Shown: positions 6,796-16,039 of the stretch, in pieces | How the letters are laid out: each line of letters begins with the position of its first letter | Numbering within the stretch: the first letter of the stretch is position 1 | DNA from: Pseudomonadota bacterium | Lineage (GTDB): Bacteria > Bdellovibrionota_B > Oligoflexia > Oligoflexales > CAIYRB01 | Assembly (NCBI GenBank): GCA_026390435.1 | Contig: JAPLFY010000033.1 | Coordinates: forward strand, 1 to 34,792 | Direction: 5' to 3' | Length of the DNA stretch: 34,792 nucleotides | Translations under genes and position numbers: made by a program | The notes under the pieces: generated by a model | Seen by the model: only the letters and a program-made list of their open reading frames with translations | Told to the model about the DNA's origin: nothing | Databases searched by the model: none

Positions 6796-7689
6796 TCATA
6801 CTAATGTCCTAGGTATCACATCACTAATTGTATTTAGGGATCTGAATAACTGATCGGTGTAAGCCAAAGGCACTAAGGTCTGGGCGTCCATTAAGTCGAT
6901 AGCTGCGCCTTCTGGGTCCTTACTAATCGTCACATTCAGATTCTGCAGCAGCCGGCGCCACTGCACCGTTGGTTTTTCTTCTAGGACTACCTGTAGCTGA
7001 GCCGAAGGTAGTGCTTGCCGCGCTAAGACCAGAATCACTGCCGCATGTTTATTTAATTCGCTGAGCCGAAAAATTGCCTCTTTCTGCTGTGCTACATATT
7101 TAACGCGCATAGCCGCGAGTAGGCAGCGATGCGTACGTTGATCTCCCGTGGAATCTAATTCATACGTGGCGCTTAGCGGTAATCCCTTATGGTTGGAGGC
7201 GACAGCCATGGGTATGAGCAAGCCACCGTTGCCACCAGCAGGAAGAAAACTTGCCAGTAATCCGTCCTGATCGACATGTGCCAGGGGTCCATCAAACCAT
7301 TGTTCGTCAATAAACCCGAGCAGACTCAAGACCATAGTCCGTCGCCCAGGCCTTAACCAGGTGGTCCAAGGCATGGGATCATTCCACTGTCTTGCTATCG
7401 CAATGATGTCTAAATTTATATTGTTTAGAATAAATCGGCGGCAGCCAGCCGCGAGGATTTCGTCCGTCTCAACGGCCTCGGTAGTTAATCCGTGACAATG
7501 CGGCGACAGCATCAAATCGCGGTCGCACGTGATAGTGAGTGTTGGCGAGAGATCTGACTCTCGCGCGGTAACTTCATGACCAGCGTAGGCGATCCCAAGA
7601 GATAAACCTATCTCGGCATCGGTTGGCGTGTCTATGGCGCCCCGTTTTAGCCACAAATACTTACTTGATTCGCTGCTGACAGATCTCAA
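6796..7689 (-). CDS. Unrecognised 297-residue protein coupled to the enoyl-CoA hydratase gene
   Basis: The start is a TTG whose bases overlap the stop of the upstream gene (TTGA), with GAGG seven bases before it, so translation is probably coupled. There is no signal peptide or membrane segment, and I recognise no family. Visible pieces are an Ala/Leu-rich soluble protein with a Gly-rich turn (LPAGGNGGLLIPMAVA) near the middle and a helical part around 190-230. Coupling to a crotonase-fold gene suggests it acts in the same acyl-CoA-related step or is its structural partner. It converges with the small secreted protein gene, leaving 18 bp between. Confidence 0.6.
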   Translation of the reverse strand: MRSVSSESSKYLWLKRGAIDTPTDAEIGLSLGIAYAGHEVTARESDLSPTLTITCDRDLMLSPHCHGLTTEAVETDEILAAGCRRFILNNINLDIIAIARQWNDPMPWTTWLRPGRRTMVLSLLGFIDEQWFDGPLAHVDQDGLLASFLPAGGNGGLLIPMAVASNHKGLPLSATYELDSTGDQRTHRCLLAAMRVKYVAQQKEAIFRLSELNKHAAVILVLARQALPSAQLQVVLEEKPTVQWRRLLQNLNVTISKDPEGAAIDLMDAQTLVPLAYTDQLFRSLNTISDVIPRTLV

Positions 7690-8480
7690 CTTTTAGCCTC
7701 ACTACTGCGCGCTTTAAATTGGTCGAGAAAGGCACTGTGCCCAGGGTTGCGCCACAAGGTCGCGAATAGTTCGAGTTCAGCGCTACGGGCACTGCTGGGG
7801 TGGCTGCGCACGGCGTGCCAGAGCATGCGCTTTTGCGCCGCTAGTGCTGCAGGGTCTAACTCCGCTAGGTCAGCACATAATTGGCTCACAGTCGCCTCCA
7901 GAGCTGCGGCATCGGCGACGACTTGATGGATCAAGCCATACTCTGCTGCTTGAGCTGCGCTAATGGTTGAGGTGCGGTAGAGCAGGCCCTGGGTGCGGCT
8001 CAGGCCGATGAGCTCGACGAGGCGTCGCGACGTGCCGTAACCAGTGGCCAAGCCGGCCTTGAGTTGACGGAATTCGAGCTCGGAGCGTGCCGTGGCTAAG
8101 CGCAGATCGCCGGCTAGAGCTATTTCGGCACCGCCGCCGATGGCGGCGCCATCAATGGCAATGATCACTGGCAGCGGTAGCTCGTCCAAAGTCTGCAGGG
8201 CATCGCTCAGGAGGGCCACGTAGGTTCTGGCCTCTTCGGGTGTGTGCAGGTCGGCTAGTTCTTTGAGATCCCCGCCAGCGATCCAGGTGCACTGCTGCTC
8301 CTTCACGAGCGGCGTGGCGGTGATGACTAGAGCGCGTGGCTTGTGGACGCTGTCGCGCAAATTATGTGCGGATTGAAGGAGGTCCTTGGCGATCGTCGGG
8401 CCTAGGGCATTGCCGCGCTCCGGCCGATGAATCCGCCAAATTTGATGGTTTTTCTGGTTTTCGATGCTGATGTAACTCAT
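7686..8480 (-). CDS. Enoyl-CoA hydratase/isomerase family protein
   Basis: This 264-residue protein is of normal crotonase length. The oxyanion-hole segments are present (WIAGGDLKELAD and IDGAAIGGGAEIALAGDLRLA). The first catalytic Glu of classical hydratases is kept in GGGAEIALA. In the segment that should carry the second Glu (FRQLKAGLATGYGTSRRL) there is none, so it may be an isomerase, decarboxylase or hydrolase-type member rather than a standard hydratase. The specific substrate cannot be read from sequence. AGGTGAG precedes the ATG. It is the first gene of a two-gene minus-strand unit. Confidence 0.8.
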   Translation of the reverse strand: MSYISIENQKNHQIWRIHRPERGNALGPTIAKDLLQSAHNLRDSVHKPRALVITATPLVKEQQCTWIAGGDLKELADLHTPEEARTYVALLSDALQTLDELPLPVIIAIDGAAIGGGAEIALAGDLRLATARSELEFRQLKAGLATGYGTSRRLVELIGLSRTQGLLYRTSTISAAQAAEYGLIHQVVADAAALEATVSQLCADLAELDPAALAAQKRMLWHAVRSHPSSARSAELELFATLWRNPGHSAFLDQFKARSSEAKS

Positions 8481-8740
8481 TTACTCACCTGCCTTTAAAG
8501 GGCGAATTTTGTAATGCACCCAAAATAGGCCTGCGTTATCCTTCAGGCTAGTCTGAAATTCAAGCGCAGGAGTAGGCGAGTTGGCGGATAGGCTCAAAGG
8601 GTTGAGGTGGGGTGTGCTATTTTGCCCCAACCTGGGTTAAAATGAGGAGACACACCCTTATTCCTTTACATCCCCCAGCTATCATCCAGGGCCAAATGCC
8701 CGCTCTCATGCGACTTTTGGTACAAAGTTAGGAATATATC
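8481..8740. other. Divergent intergenic region, crotonase gene and aroK
   Basis: It must hold promoters for both directions, but I see no convincing -35/-10 pair. An imperfect hairpin (AGGTGGGG at 8605-8612 with CCCCAACCT at 8625-8633, one bulge) lies about 110 bp before aroK. AGGA lies 7 bases before the aroK GTG. Confidence 0.3.
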
Positions 8741-9412
8741 GTGGTTTTAGAGACGGACACTCACGCACATCATGAACCTTTTGTGGGGACTCACCCCGAC
8801 AAAAGTGGGTCAAATATTATCCTGATCGGTGCCTCAGGTGCGGGTAAATCGGCTGTTGGTGTCGAGCTGGCGCGCCTTTTGGGCTATGGCTGCATCGATT
8901 TAGACCATGAAGTCGAGGTGCGGGCTAAGCAATCTGTAGCGGAGATCTTTGCAACTCACGGCGAAGAGCACTTTCGCGAGCTTGAGAGCCAAATGATCAA
9001 GCGCCTTCACGGCATGCGCAGTCATGTCGTGGCCACAGGTGGCGGTGCTGTGATGGACGACGAAAACTGGGCCATGCTCCTCGAGCTGGGGACTACGGTT
9101 TGGCTCAGTACACCGGCGGAAGAGATTGGACGGCGCCTGCTTGCCAATGAAACTGAGCTGGCCGGTCGTCCTTTGCTGGCCGATGTCCTTACCCACAAAG
9201 ACCTCGAGACTAGGTTGAAACTTCTGACCGAGCGTATCAACGCCCTAATCGGCAACCGCGCCGGGCGTTACCGGCAAGCTCAAGTCACGGTCACTGACCG
9301 CTTCTCCACCCCTCAGTCGACGGCACATCTGGTCCGGGCGACATTAATCCACTCTGGTGTCCTTAATCTATCCACAGAATCTAGACCTTATGATCGGTGG
9401 CACATCCTTTAA
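8741..9412 (+). CDS. aroK: Shikimate kinase
   Basis: It phosphorylates shikimate at the 3-hydroxyl with ATP in the aromatic amino acid pathway, in the cytoplasm. Signatures are in order: Walker A GASGAGKS at 30-37, the DLD of CIDLDHEVE, the shikimate-binding GEEHFRELE, the Gly-rich ATGGGAV, and R-P-L-L in the lid (LAGRPLLADV). The 223 residues exceed the usual ~170 through a ~24-residue N-terminal extension and a C-terminal tail. The GTG start is chosen for AGGA seven bases upstream and the lack of an alternative before the P-loop. It is the first gene of the plus-strand run leading into the T2SS genes, 57 bp before gspC. Confidence 0.9.
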   Translation: MVLETDTHAHHEPFVGTHPDKSGSNIILIGASGAGKSAVGVELARLLGYGCIDLDHEVEVRAKQSVAEIFATHGEEHFRELESQMIKRLHGMRSHVVATGGGAVMDDENWAMLLELGTTVWLSTPAEEIGRRLLANETELAGRPLLADVLTHKDLETRLKLLTERINALIGNRAGRYRQAQVTVTDRFSTPQSTAHLVRATLIHSGVLNLSTESRPYDRWHIL

Positions 9413-9469
9413 AACGCGAGCCTGAGCTTGCAGCGCGGTCATGGATGGCCGCGTAGCGTGAAGGGAATC

Positions 9470-10456
9470 ATGTTCGACGTCTCGAAAGCTATGGGGAAAG
9501 TCGCGGAAGGTCCGTGGCGGGCTGGCCTTACAGTGGTCGGTGCCAGCTTTCTTGCAGCCACTGCCGTATCGACGGTGGTTGGCTACGTCGTGACTCCAAC
9601 TCTGTCTAAATCCTCGATCAGCCGTTCGAGTAGCGGACCTAGTGCTATCAGCGTGCCAGAACCAACAGCCACGCTAAATCAAAAAGCGATCGATACGATC
9701 GTTAATCGGAATATTTTTAGCTCTGAAGGTAAGGCTCAAGACGGGGCCGGTGCCAAAGTCGAGGGTCGACTCCCGGGCGAGAAGCAGGTGGAGATCGTCA
9801 AATCCGACTTGCCGATTTCTTTGACTGGGACGATTTATGGTGGTGATCCTTTGTCCGGGATTGCTCTCGTCGAAAACACGACTAAAAAGACCATAAACAG
9901 CTTTATGGTAGGGGATTCGCTACTTAAAGATGTAACTCTTAAAGAAATTCATAAACAAAAAATAATTATTGATAACAACGGTCGTACCGAATTCGTTGAA
10001 TTAGTGCAGGAAAAGTTAAGTCGTAGTCGTAGGCAAAAAAAGCAAGCTGTTGCATCGACTAGCGACAGCGTGGCTCCGATCGCCACAGAGCCGCCACCGC
10101 CATCATTTAAAGAAGAGGGCTTTGAGCGTAAAGACCGTGACATGACTATGTCGCAGTCATACCGTAGTAAGCTCCTGACGGCTGATTTCACCAAAGTCTT
10201 ACAAGATGCCAAAGCCAGTCCAAATATGGTCGATGGAGAGCTAAAAGGTTTTGTCATGACTCGGATCCGGAAGGATTCCATCTACGAAAAAGCCGGTCTA
10301 CAAAATGACGATATTGTGACTGAAGTTAATGGAGTGCCGCTTACAGACACAGCGCAGTCGATTCGTTTGCTGCAGTCTTTGCGTGGCGAGAGTGAGATCG
10401 AAATTCGCATCGTGCGCGGTGGCAGTCCGCTTAAATTCAATTTGAACGTTAAATGA
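9470..10456 (+). CDS. gspC: T2SS inner-membrane protein GspC (HR and PDZ domains)
   Basis: The start is the ATG at 9470 (AGGGA just upstream) rather than an upstream in-frame start, giving 328 residues. A single membrane segment lies at ~17-40 (AGLTVVGASFLAATAVSTVV). The periplasmic homology region begins with IVNRNIFSSEG and continues PISLTGTIYGG and FMVGDSLL. This part contacts the GspD N0 domain in known systems. After a Lys/Arg- and Pro-rich linker comes a PDZ domain (~230-328; KGFVMTRIRKDSIYEKAG and DDIVTEVNG). It is followed after 36 bp, in the same frame, by a second GspC-like gene. Confidence 0.85.
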   Translation: MFDVSKAMGKVAEGPWRAGLTVVGASFLAATAVSTVVGYVVTPTLSKSSISRSSSGPSAISVPEPTATLNQKAIDTIVNRNIFSSEGKAQDGAGAKVEGRLPGEKQVEIVKSDLPISLTGTIYGGDPLSGIALVENTTKKTINSFMVGDSLLKDVTLKEIHKQKIIIDNNGRTEFVELVQEKLSRSRRQKKQAVASTSDSVAPIATEPPPPSFKEEGFERKDRDMTMSQSYRSKLLTADFTKVLQDAKASPNMVDGELKGFVMTRIRKDSIYEKAGLQNDDIVTEVNGVPLTDTAQSIRLLQSLRGESEIEIRIVRGGSPLKFNLNVK

Positions 10457-10492
10457 CCAACGGAGCTCCGTATTAACCCACGCCTAGAACAA

Positions 10493-11464
10493 GTGCTAGA
10501 TCGCATCAACATCACGCCTGAGCGGCTGACGTTGGCTACGCGTTGGCTTGGTCGGGCGGCGATCATCATGGGTGTGGCTTACGTCGCGGCGAGCTTTATC
10601 TCGGCATATTTGATGAGCAGTATGCTCACTTCGGCAGTGACTATCTTCAACAGCATGAGCATGAAAAAGGTGGCGACTGCGTCTATTAACGTATCCAACA
10701 CGATCAACTATCGCGATATTGAGCACATAATTGAAGATCGCAATCTCTTCAATTCTGCTGGCGCCTTTCCCGACGAAAAGAGCACCGGCGGCGGTGGTGG
10801 TGATCAAAAGCCGACTAATACTTTTGACATTAACGCCCAGTGCAACAAGCCTAGCCTGGATATCGAGCTGGTAGGCACAATTTACCTAGGTAGCAAGGAC
10901 TCAGTCGCCACTGTCCAAGAAAAAGGCTACAGCGAGTCGGATGCATATAGGGAGGGGGATCTCATCGTCGGATCCGAGCAGGCGACGGTAGTCAAAATCG
11001 AAAGAAATCGCGTCATCCTTAATAATAAAGGCGTTAAGGAATGTCTCGAACTTGCGTCTGAGGTCAAGCGTCGCGATTCTGGTAGTGGCTTTCCCGATGC
11101 TCAGGGCGGTGCTAGTCCACCACCACAGGGGCAGGTCGTGAACGAATGTGTACTCGATGAAAAATATGTTCATGACGAACTTGGGCCAGGCTTTGGTACA
11201 ATCATCCAGAAGGCCCGCCTCGTCCCCAATACAGTCGATAATCAAATGAACGGCTTTAAGATCTTCGCCATAGACCGTAGTAGTCTATACGGTAAGACCG
11301 GACTCCAGGATGGTGACATCATCACCCAAGTGAATGAAACGAGTTTGAAGTTACCGGAGCAGGGATTTGCGCTCCTGCAATCGTTTCAAGATGAGAAGGA
11401 AGTAAGGATCCATATTCTACGCAATGGTACGACGCCCATGACTCTGACGTGCCGCATTAAGTGA
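10493..11464 (+). CDS. Second GspC-like protein (HR and PDZ domains)
   Basis: It has the same plan as the gene before it: a membrane segment (RAAIIMGVAYVAASFISAYL), the homology-region opening IIEDRNLFNSAG, the strand ELVGTIYLGS, and a C-terminal PDZ (MNGFKIFAIDRSSLYGKTG, DGDIITQVN). Identity looks low, so the duplication is old. Unlike the first copy it has four periplasmic cysteines (NAQCNK, VKECLE, NECVLD, LTCRIK), allowing disulfides. The GTG at 10493 lacks a ribosome site. An ATT at 10472 in the same frame has GGAG six bases upstream, so the true start is uncertain. The two proteins may form mixed GspC rings or serve different substrates (inference). Confidence 0.75.
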   Translation: MLDRINITPERLTLATRWLGRAAIIMGVAYVAASFISAYLMSSMLTSAVTIFNSMSMKKVATASINVSNTINYRDIEHIIEDRNLFNSAGAFPDEKSTGGGGGDQKPTNTFDINAQCNKPSLDIELVGTIYLGSKDSVATVQEKGYSESDAYREGDLIVGSEQATVVKIERNRVILNNKGVKECLELASEVKRRDSGSGFPDAQGGASPPPQGQVVNECVLDEKYVHDELGPGFGTIIQKARLVPNTVDNQMNGFKIFAIDRSSLYGKTGLQDGDIITQVNETSLKLPEQGFALLQSFQDEKEVRIHILRNGTTPMTLTCRIK

Positions 11465-11524
11465 TAGAGCAGAACCGCAAGAAGATTTTGTGACTCGAGT
11501 ACGAATAGGGAAGAGGAGTACTGA

Positions 11525-14158
11525 ATGTTTGCCCCTTGGGAAATTGCCAGCAGTTGGATTGCAGCGCGCTTGTTCGTGCCCGTGATCGCATGTGGTCTGC
11601 TGATTGCAGCTGAGTCGGCATCTGCGGCGCCACCGACTGGGGCCGCAGCGTCATCAAGATCGGTTAGCACGAAGGCTGCGGCTGGTGCGCCACGCGCTGC
11701 TGCAGCGAAATCGGCTGACCCTGCTGGTACCGCTGCTTCTGCAGCGCCCGCTGGCAGTCCTGAATTACCGGCAGAGGAAGGCGACTTGCCAGCCGGTAAC
11801 AATGAAGTCACCGATGTCGACGAGGCGAGGGCGCTTAAGGGCGGCAACGCTAAGACTGGTGCAGCTTTAGTAAAGGTGCCGTCGCGTCGCGGCGCTGCGG
11901 CAGTGGCGGCTGGTCAAGAGCTAGTCAACATCGACTTTCCCGAGCCTACAGAGATTAAGGACATCATTAAGGCGGTCGCCCTGTGGACGGGCAAAAACGT
12001 GATCCTCGATCGTAACGTCAATGGCAAGGTTCAGATTATCTCGCCGCGCAAAGTGACCAAAGAAGAGGCCTACCAGGCCTTTTTGTCGGCGCTTAACTTA
12101 CTCGGCTTAACCACGGTTGAGACCGGTAAAGTGATTAAGATCATGCCAGTACGGACAGCTGTGAAAGGTAACTTAAAGACCTTTCTTGGTTCTAGCTGGA
12201 CCATGATGACTGATGAAATCATCACCCAAATCGTGCCACTCAAATACATCGATGCCAAAGAGATTCAGTCGACGCTGTCGCGGATTGTCTCATCTAACTC
12301 CATGATCGCCTACCAGCCGACTAACACGTTAATCATCAGCGATTCAGGTTATAAAGTGCGCCGGGTCCTTGATATTCTCGAACTGCTCGACGTCCAAGGA
12401 CAGCAGGCGCAGGTAGCGATTGTGCCGATTCGGTTTGCCGAGGCCAAGAGCATCACGGAAAAAGTGTCGGAGATTTTCAAGAGCAGTGCCGAGGCCAAAA
12501 AGGGTGCGGCAGGATCTGGTGGCTACCGTAGCTATAAGATTATGACGGATGATCGCACTAATTCAGTCATTATTTTTGGCCCACCCAGGACCATTGCCGA
12601 TGTGAAGGCGCTGGTGCGAAAATTTGATGTGCAGCTTGATGATCCGTCGCGGATGACGACGATTCACGTGCGTCCGCTCGATTATGCTGATGCTAAGAAG
12701 TTGGCTTCTACCTTGCAGGCGCTTGCTACCGGTAAGAAGCAACCTGGCGCTGAATTTATGGCTAGGCCACCAGTGAATATGCCAGGCGGCGCAGGTGGTA
12801 ACGTAGGTCAGCCCATCAGCGTTGCGGCACTGAGTGACGACGTCAAAATTGCTCCGGACGATGCTACCAACTCTCTACTGATTACGGGTAGCCGGGCTGC
12901 TTACCAGACGATCAATTCACTGATCCGTAAATTAGACCTACGGCGCTCACAGGTGTTTGTTGAGTCCGATATCCTCGACATCAACATGGACAACAACTTC
13001 CGCTTTGGCTCTTCAGTATTTGCGGGACGGGGTGGCCCAAGCAATACCTCGATCGCGACAGGTTGGCAGGCGGGTCAATTGGCTCCGCTGATCGCAGCTC
13101 AGGCGGCGGCAAACGTTCCGGGAGCTTCCACTGTATCCACGCAGACTGTGACACAAGCCGCGGCACCGTTTGCCGACGAAATGACCATCGGTATTTTGTC
13201 TGGCAAACAGGTGAGCATCCCCGGTCTTGGTACCTTTAGTCCGGGCGCTCTCATTAAGATGATGAAGCAAGACGCAAATGCGCGAGTCTTATCAACTCCT
13301 AACATCCTGACGTCTAATAATGAAGAAGCACAGATCGTGGTCGGTCAGACGCTTTACTTCACCAGCAGAGAGATTACCCCATCGACCGGGGCGATCGCGA
13401 ACAGACCAGAAAAAGTTGATGTCGACCTGACCTTAGCCGTCAAGCCGAACATCAGCCAATCTGATTACGTCACGCTTCAGGTCACCATCGAGTCTAACTC
13501 GATCCAAAGTGTGGATCCGACCACGGGCTTGCCGTTGCTCAATAAGCGTAAGAGCAAACAAATTGTGACGGTCAAGAATATGCAGACGGTGGTGGTGTCG
13601 GGACTTGTGCAGACGACTGAGATTCAAAGTTATCAAAAAATACCGCTACTTGGTGACATCCCGTTGATCGGATTTTTATTCCGCAATACCACGTCGCGCA
13701 AACAGCGTAACAACCTGATGATCTTCCTGACCCCGCATATTATTCACGGAGCGGACGATCTAGCAGCGATTTATAAAAAGAAATTGGACGAGCGCGACGA
13801 GTTCTTGCAATCGATCTTTGGATCCGGGCACGTCAAAGACGATTTCTATGCGCTGCTGCCGACCAAAGAGGACGGACAGTACGTTCCTGATGAGTCTGAT
13901 AAGGATGAGAAAAAGCGCCGCGAGGAAATGCTGCGGGATATTGCCGCTGACGCCGAGCAGCCGAACTACCAGAAAAAAGATGACGAAAAAGATCGTGAAA
14001 AAGAGCCTCAGAATAACGCCAAGCCTGATGACAGTCCGACCTATGTACCGATGTCGGCAGATGGCGACGGGGGCGGCGGTGATGTCGGTGGCGGGGATTC
14101 AGCACCCGCCGAGGCACCACCACCACCACCTCCTCCACCAGAGGGTGGCGGTGAGTAA
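11525..14158 (+). CDS. gspD: T2SS outer-membrane secretin GspD
   Basis: This 877-residue protein has a signal peptide followed by an Ala/Pro-rich region. The N0 domain starts at ~132 (LVNIDFPEPTEIKDIIKAV) and is followed by N1-N3. The secretin core runs from ~550 to 745 with VLSTPNILTSNNEEAQIVVG and the hallmark PLLGDIPLIGFLFR, then NNLMIFLTPHII. It forms the multimeric channel through which substrates leave the periplasm. The C-terminal ~130 residues are unusual: highly charged, then Gly-rich, ending in an eight-proline run before EGGGE. GAGGAG precedes the ATG at 11525. A pilotin-binding S-domain is not obvious in this tail. Confidence 0.95.
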   Translation: MFAPWEIASSWIAARLFVPVIACGLLIAAESASAAPPTGAAASSRSVSTKAAAGAPRAAAAKSADPAGTAASAAPAGSPELPAEEGDLPAGNNEVTDVDEARALKGGNAKTGAALVKVPSRRGAAAVAAGQELVNIDFPEPTEIKDIIKAVALWTGKNVILDRNVNGKVQIISPRKVTKEEAYQAFLSALNLLGLTTVETGKVIKIMPVRTAVKGNLKTFLGSSWTMMTDEIITQIVPLKYIDAKEIQSTLSRIVSSNSMIAYQPTNTLIISDSGYKVRRVLDILELLDVQGQQAQVAIVPIRFAEAKSITEKVSEIFKSSAEAKKGAAGSGGYRSYKIMTDDRTNSVIIFGPPRTIADVKALVRKFDVQLDDPSRMTTIHVRPLDYADAKKLASTLQALATGKKQPGAEFMARPPVNMPGGAGGNVGQPISVAALSDDVKIAPDDATNSLLITGSRAAYQTINSLIRKLDLRRSQVFVESDILDINMDNNFRFGSSVFAGRGGPSNTSIATGWQAGQLAPLIAAQAAANVPGASTVSTQTVTQAAAPFADEMTIGILSGKQVSIPGLGTFSPGALIKMMKQDANARVLSTPNILTSNNEEAQIVVGQTLYFTSREITPSTGAIANRPEKVDVDLTLAVKPNISQSDYVTLQVTIESNSIQSVDPTTGLPLLNKRKSKQIVTVKNMQTVVVSGLVQTTEIQSYQKIPLLGDIPLIGFLFRNTTSRKQRNNLMIFLTPHIIHGADDLAAIYKKKLDERDEFLQSIFGSGHVKDDFYALLPTKEDGQYVPDESDKDEKKRREEMLRDIAADAEQPNYQKKDDEKDREKEPQNNAKPDDSPTYVPMSADGDGGGGDVGGGDSAPAEAPPPPPPPPEGGGE

Positions 14159-14205
14159 GACTAGTCTTATGTTTCTCATCGGTCGACAACAGCAGGACCT
14201 AGCGC

Positions 14206-16017
14206 ATGAGTGATAAAAATTACGACCCTAGTGAAGCGGATCAGGAAAAGGTCGAAGGCGGGGCGAACCCGAAGTGGAGCAATCTACCCACGGTGTCGTT
14301 CCGTAAGCTGCAGCGTAAAACGCTCGGCCAGATCTTGGTGGAATCTGCCGCTCTCACTGAGGAGCAACTCGAGCTGGCTCTGAAAAAGCAAGCACAGTCT
14401 TCGGCCAAAATAGGCGAAATATTGGTCGAGGAAGATCTGCTGACCGAAGAGGACGTCCTCAAAGCACTGGCCTATCAGCTAGATTTGCCTTACTACGCCC
14501 GTCTACCGACTAATGATATCGATCCGAGTCTTGTCGATAGTATCCCGATTCAGTTTTGCCGTGATCATAAGATTCTGCCCGTTGCCAAAGATGATTTCAA
14601 TGTCACTGTGGCCGTAGCTGATCCGCTCAATATTTTTCCTCTCGATGATTTGCGCCTGATTCTATCGACTAATATCAACATGATCGTTAGTCCTCCGGCG
14701 GTGATTGAGAACAGCATCAACCGGGTTTACGAGCGTTCCAATGATGCATCGCAGAAGGTACTCGACGATTTAAATGCACCAGATGTTGGTGCCGACGATG
14801 ACCTGGAAGAGACGCGGGACTTACTCGAATCTACGGATGACGAGAAGCCGATTATCCGCTTGGTGAATGGTCTACTCGCTCGCGCAGCGAAAGAACGAGC
14901 CTCTGATATTCACATTGAGCCGTATGAAAACGAGATCATGGTCCGGTTTCGGATCGACGGTGCCTTGCAAGATAAAATGCAAATACCGCGGCGCCATGCC
15001 TCTACGCTAGCTACTCGAATCAAGATCATCGGCAAATTGAATATTGCCGAAAAGAGGGTGCCGCAGGACGGTCGTATTGCCTTTCGCGTTGCTGGTAAAG
15101 ATATCGACGTTCGACTTTCTGTACTGCCGACGGCACATGGTGAGCGCATCGTGATGCGTCTACTTGATAAATCTACCGGTGCTAAGCGTCTGGAAGATAT
15201 GGGCCTGGATCCCGAGATTTTTAAGAGATGGATTCACCTTATCGAGCAGAGCCACGGCATTATTTTGGTAACGGGTCCGACGGGTTCCGGTAAGACGACC
15301 ATGCTTTATGCATCACTTATGCATATCAATACCTCAGATATCAATATCGTGACGATTGAAGATCCGGTCGAATACCAGCTTGCCGGCGTGGGTCAGGTTG
15401 AGGTGAAAGAAAAGATCGGTCTGACCTTTATGGAAGGTCTCAGGTCGATTCTTCGCCAGGATCCGGACGTCATCATGATTGGTGAGATTCGCGACGGTGA
15501 GACCGCTGGTATCGCTATTCAGTCATCGATGACTGGTCACTTGGTGTTCTCTACCCTTCACACCAACGATACCGCGACGACGGTTACTCGATTCCTAGAT
15601 TTAGGCATACAGCCCTTCCAGGTATCGTCGACAGTACTTGGTATTATGGCGACGCGACTGATTCGGAAGTTGTGTCAGAATTGCCGGGACGCTTACGAAC
15701 CTCTCGATGGTGAGCTGACTCTAATGGGGCTCACGCGAGAAGAGCTAGCTGGCCGCAAGATCTACCGAGCGGGGGATGGTTGTGAGGAGTGTGGTGGTCA
15801 GGGGTACATCGGACGAATGGGTGTCCATGAATTAATGATTCTGGACGACGATATTCGGGACGTGTTGCTCCTGTCTCAGGACTCTAACAAGATCAAGAAG
15901 AAGGCTATTGAGAAGGGGATGAAGACGCTTCGTGATTCGGCGATTCTCAAGGTGCTTGGCGGTCTGACCTCGCTAGAAGAGGCGCTGGCAAACACACAGA
16001 CAGATGATTTGCGCTAA
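14206..16017 (+). CDS. gspE: T2SS ATPase GspE
   Basis: This 603-residue cytoplasmic ATPase powers pseudopilus assembly. An N-terminal MshEN/GspE-N domain (GQILVESAALTEEQLELAL, then KIGEILVEEDLLTEEDVLKA) is followed by an N2 domain. The motor domain has Walker A GPTGSGKTT at ~357-365, an Asp box (TIEDPVEY), Walker B (DPDVIMIGEIRD) and a His box (GHLVFSTLHTND). A zinc-binding four-Cys motif (CQNC at ~490, CEEC at ~526) is typical of GspE and PilB. It starts 47 bp after gspD and ends 22 bp before gspF. Confidence 0.95.
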   Translation: MSDKNYDPSEADQEKVEGGANPKWSNLPTVSFRKLQRKTLGQILVESAALTEEQLELALKKQAQSSAKIGEILVEEDLLTEEDVLKALAYQLDLPYYARLPTNDIDPSLVDSIPIQFCRDHKILPVAKDDFNVTVAVADPLNIFPLDDLRLILSTNINMIVSPPAVIENSINRVYERSNDASQKVLDDLNAPDVGADDDLEETRDLLESTDDEKPIIRLVNGLLARAAKERASDIHIEPYENEIMVRFRIDGALQDKMQIPRRHASTLATRIKIIGKLNIAEKRVPQDGRIAFRVAGKDIDVRLSVLPTAHGERIVMRLLDKSTGAKRLEDMGLDPEIFKRWIHLIEQSHGIILVTGPTGSGKTTMLYASLMHINTSDINIVTIEDPVEYQLAGVGQVEVKEKIGLTFMEGLRSILRQDPDVIMIGEIRDGETAGIAIQSSMTGHLVFSTLHTNDTATTVTRFLDLGIQPFQVSSTVLGIMATRLIRKLCQNCRDAYEPLDGELTLMGLTREELAGRKIYRAGDGCEECGGQGYIGRMGVHELMILDDDIRDVLLLSQDSNKIKKKAIEKGMKTLRDSAILKVLGGLTSLEEALANTQTDDLR

Positions 16018-16039
16018 TCCAGCGCGGAGTAGGTGAGCG

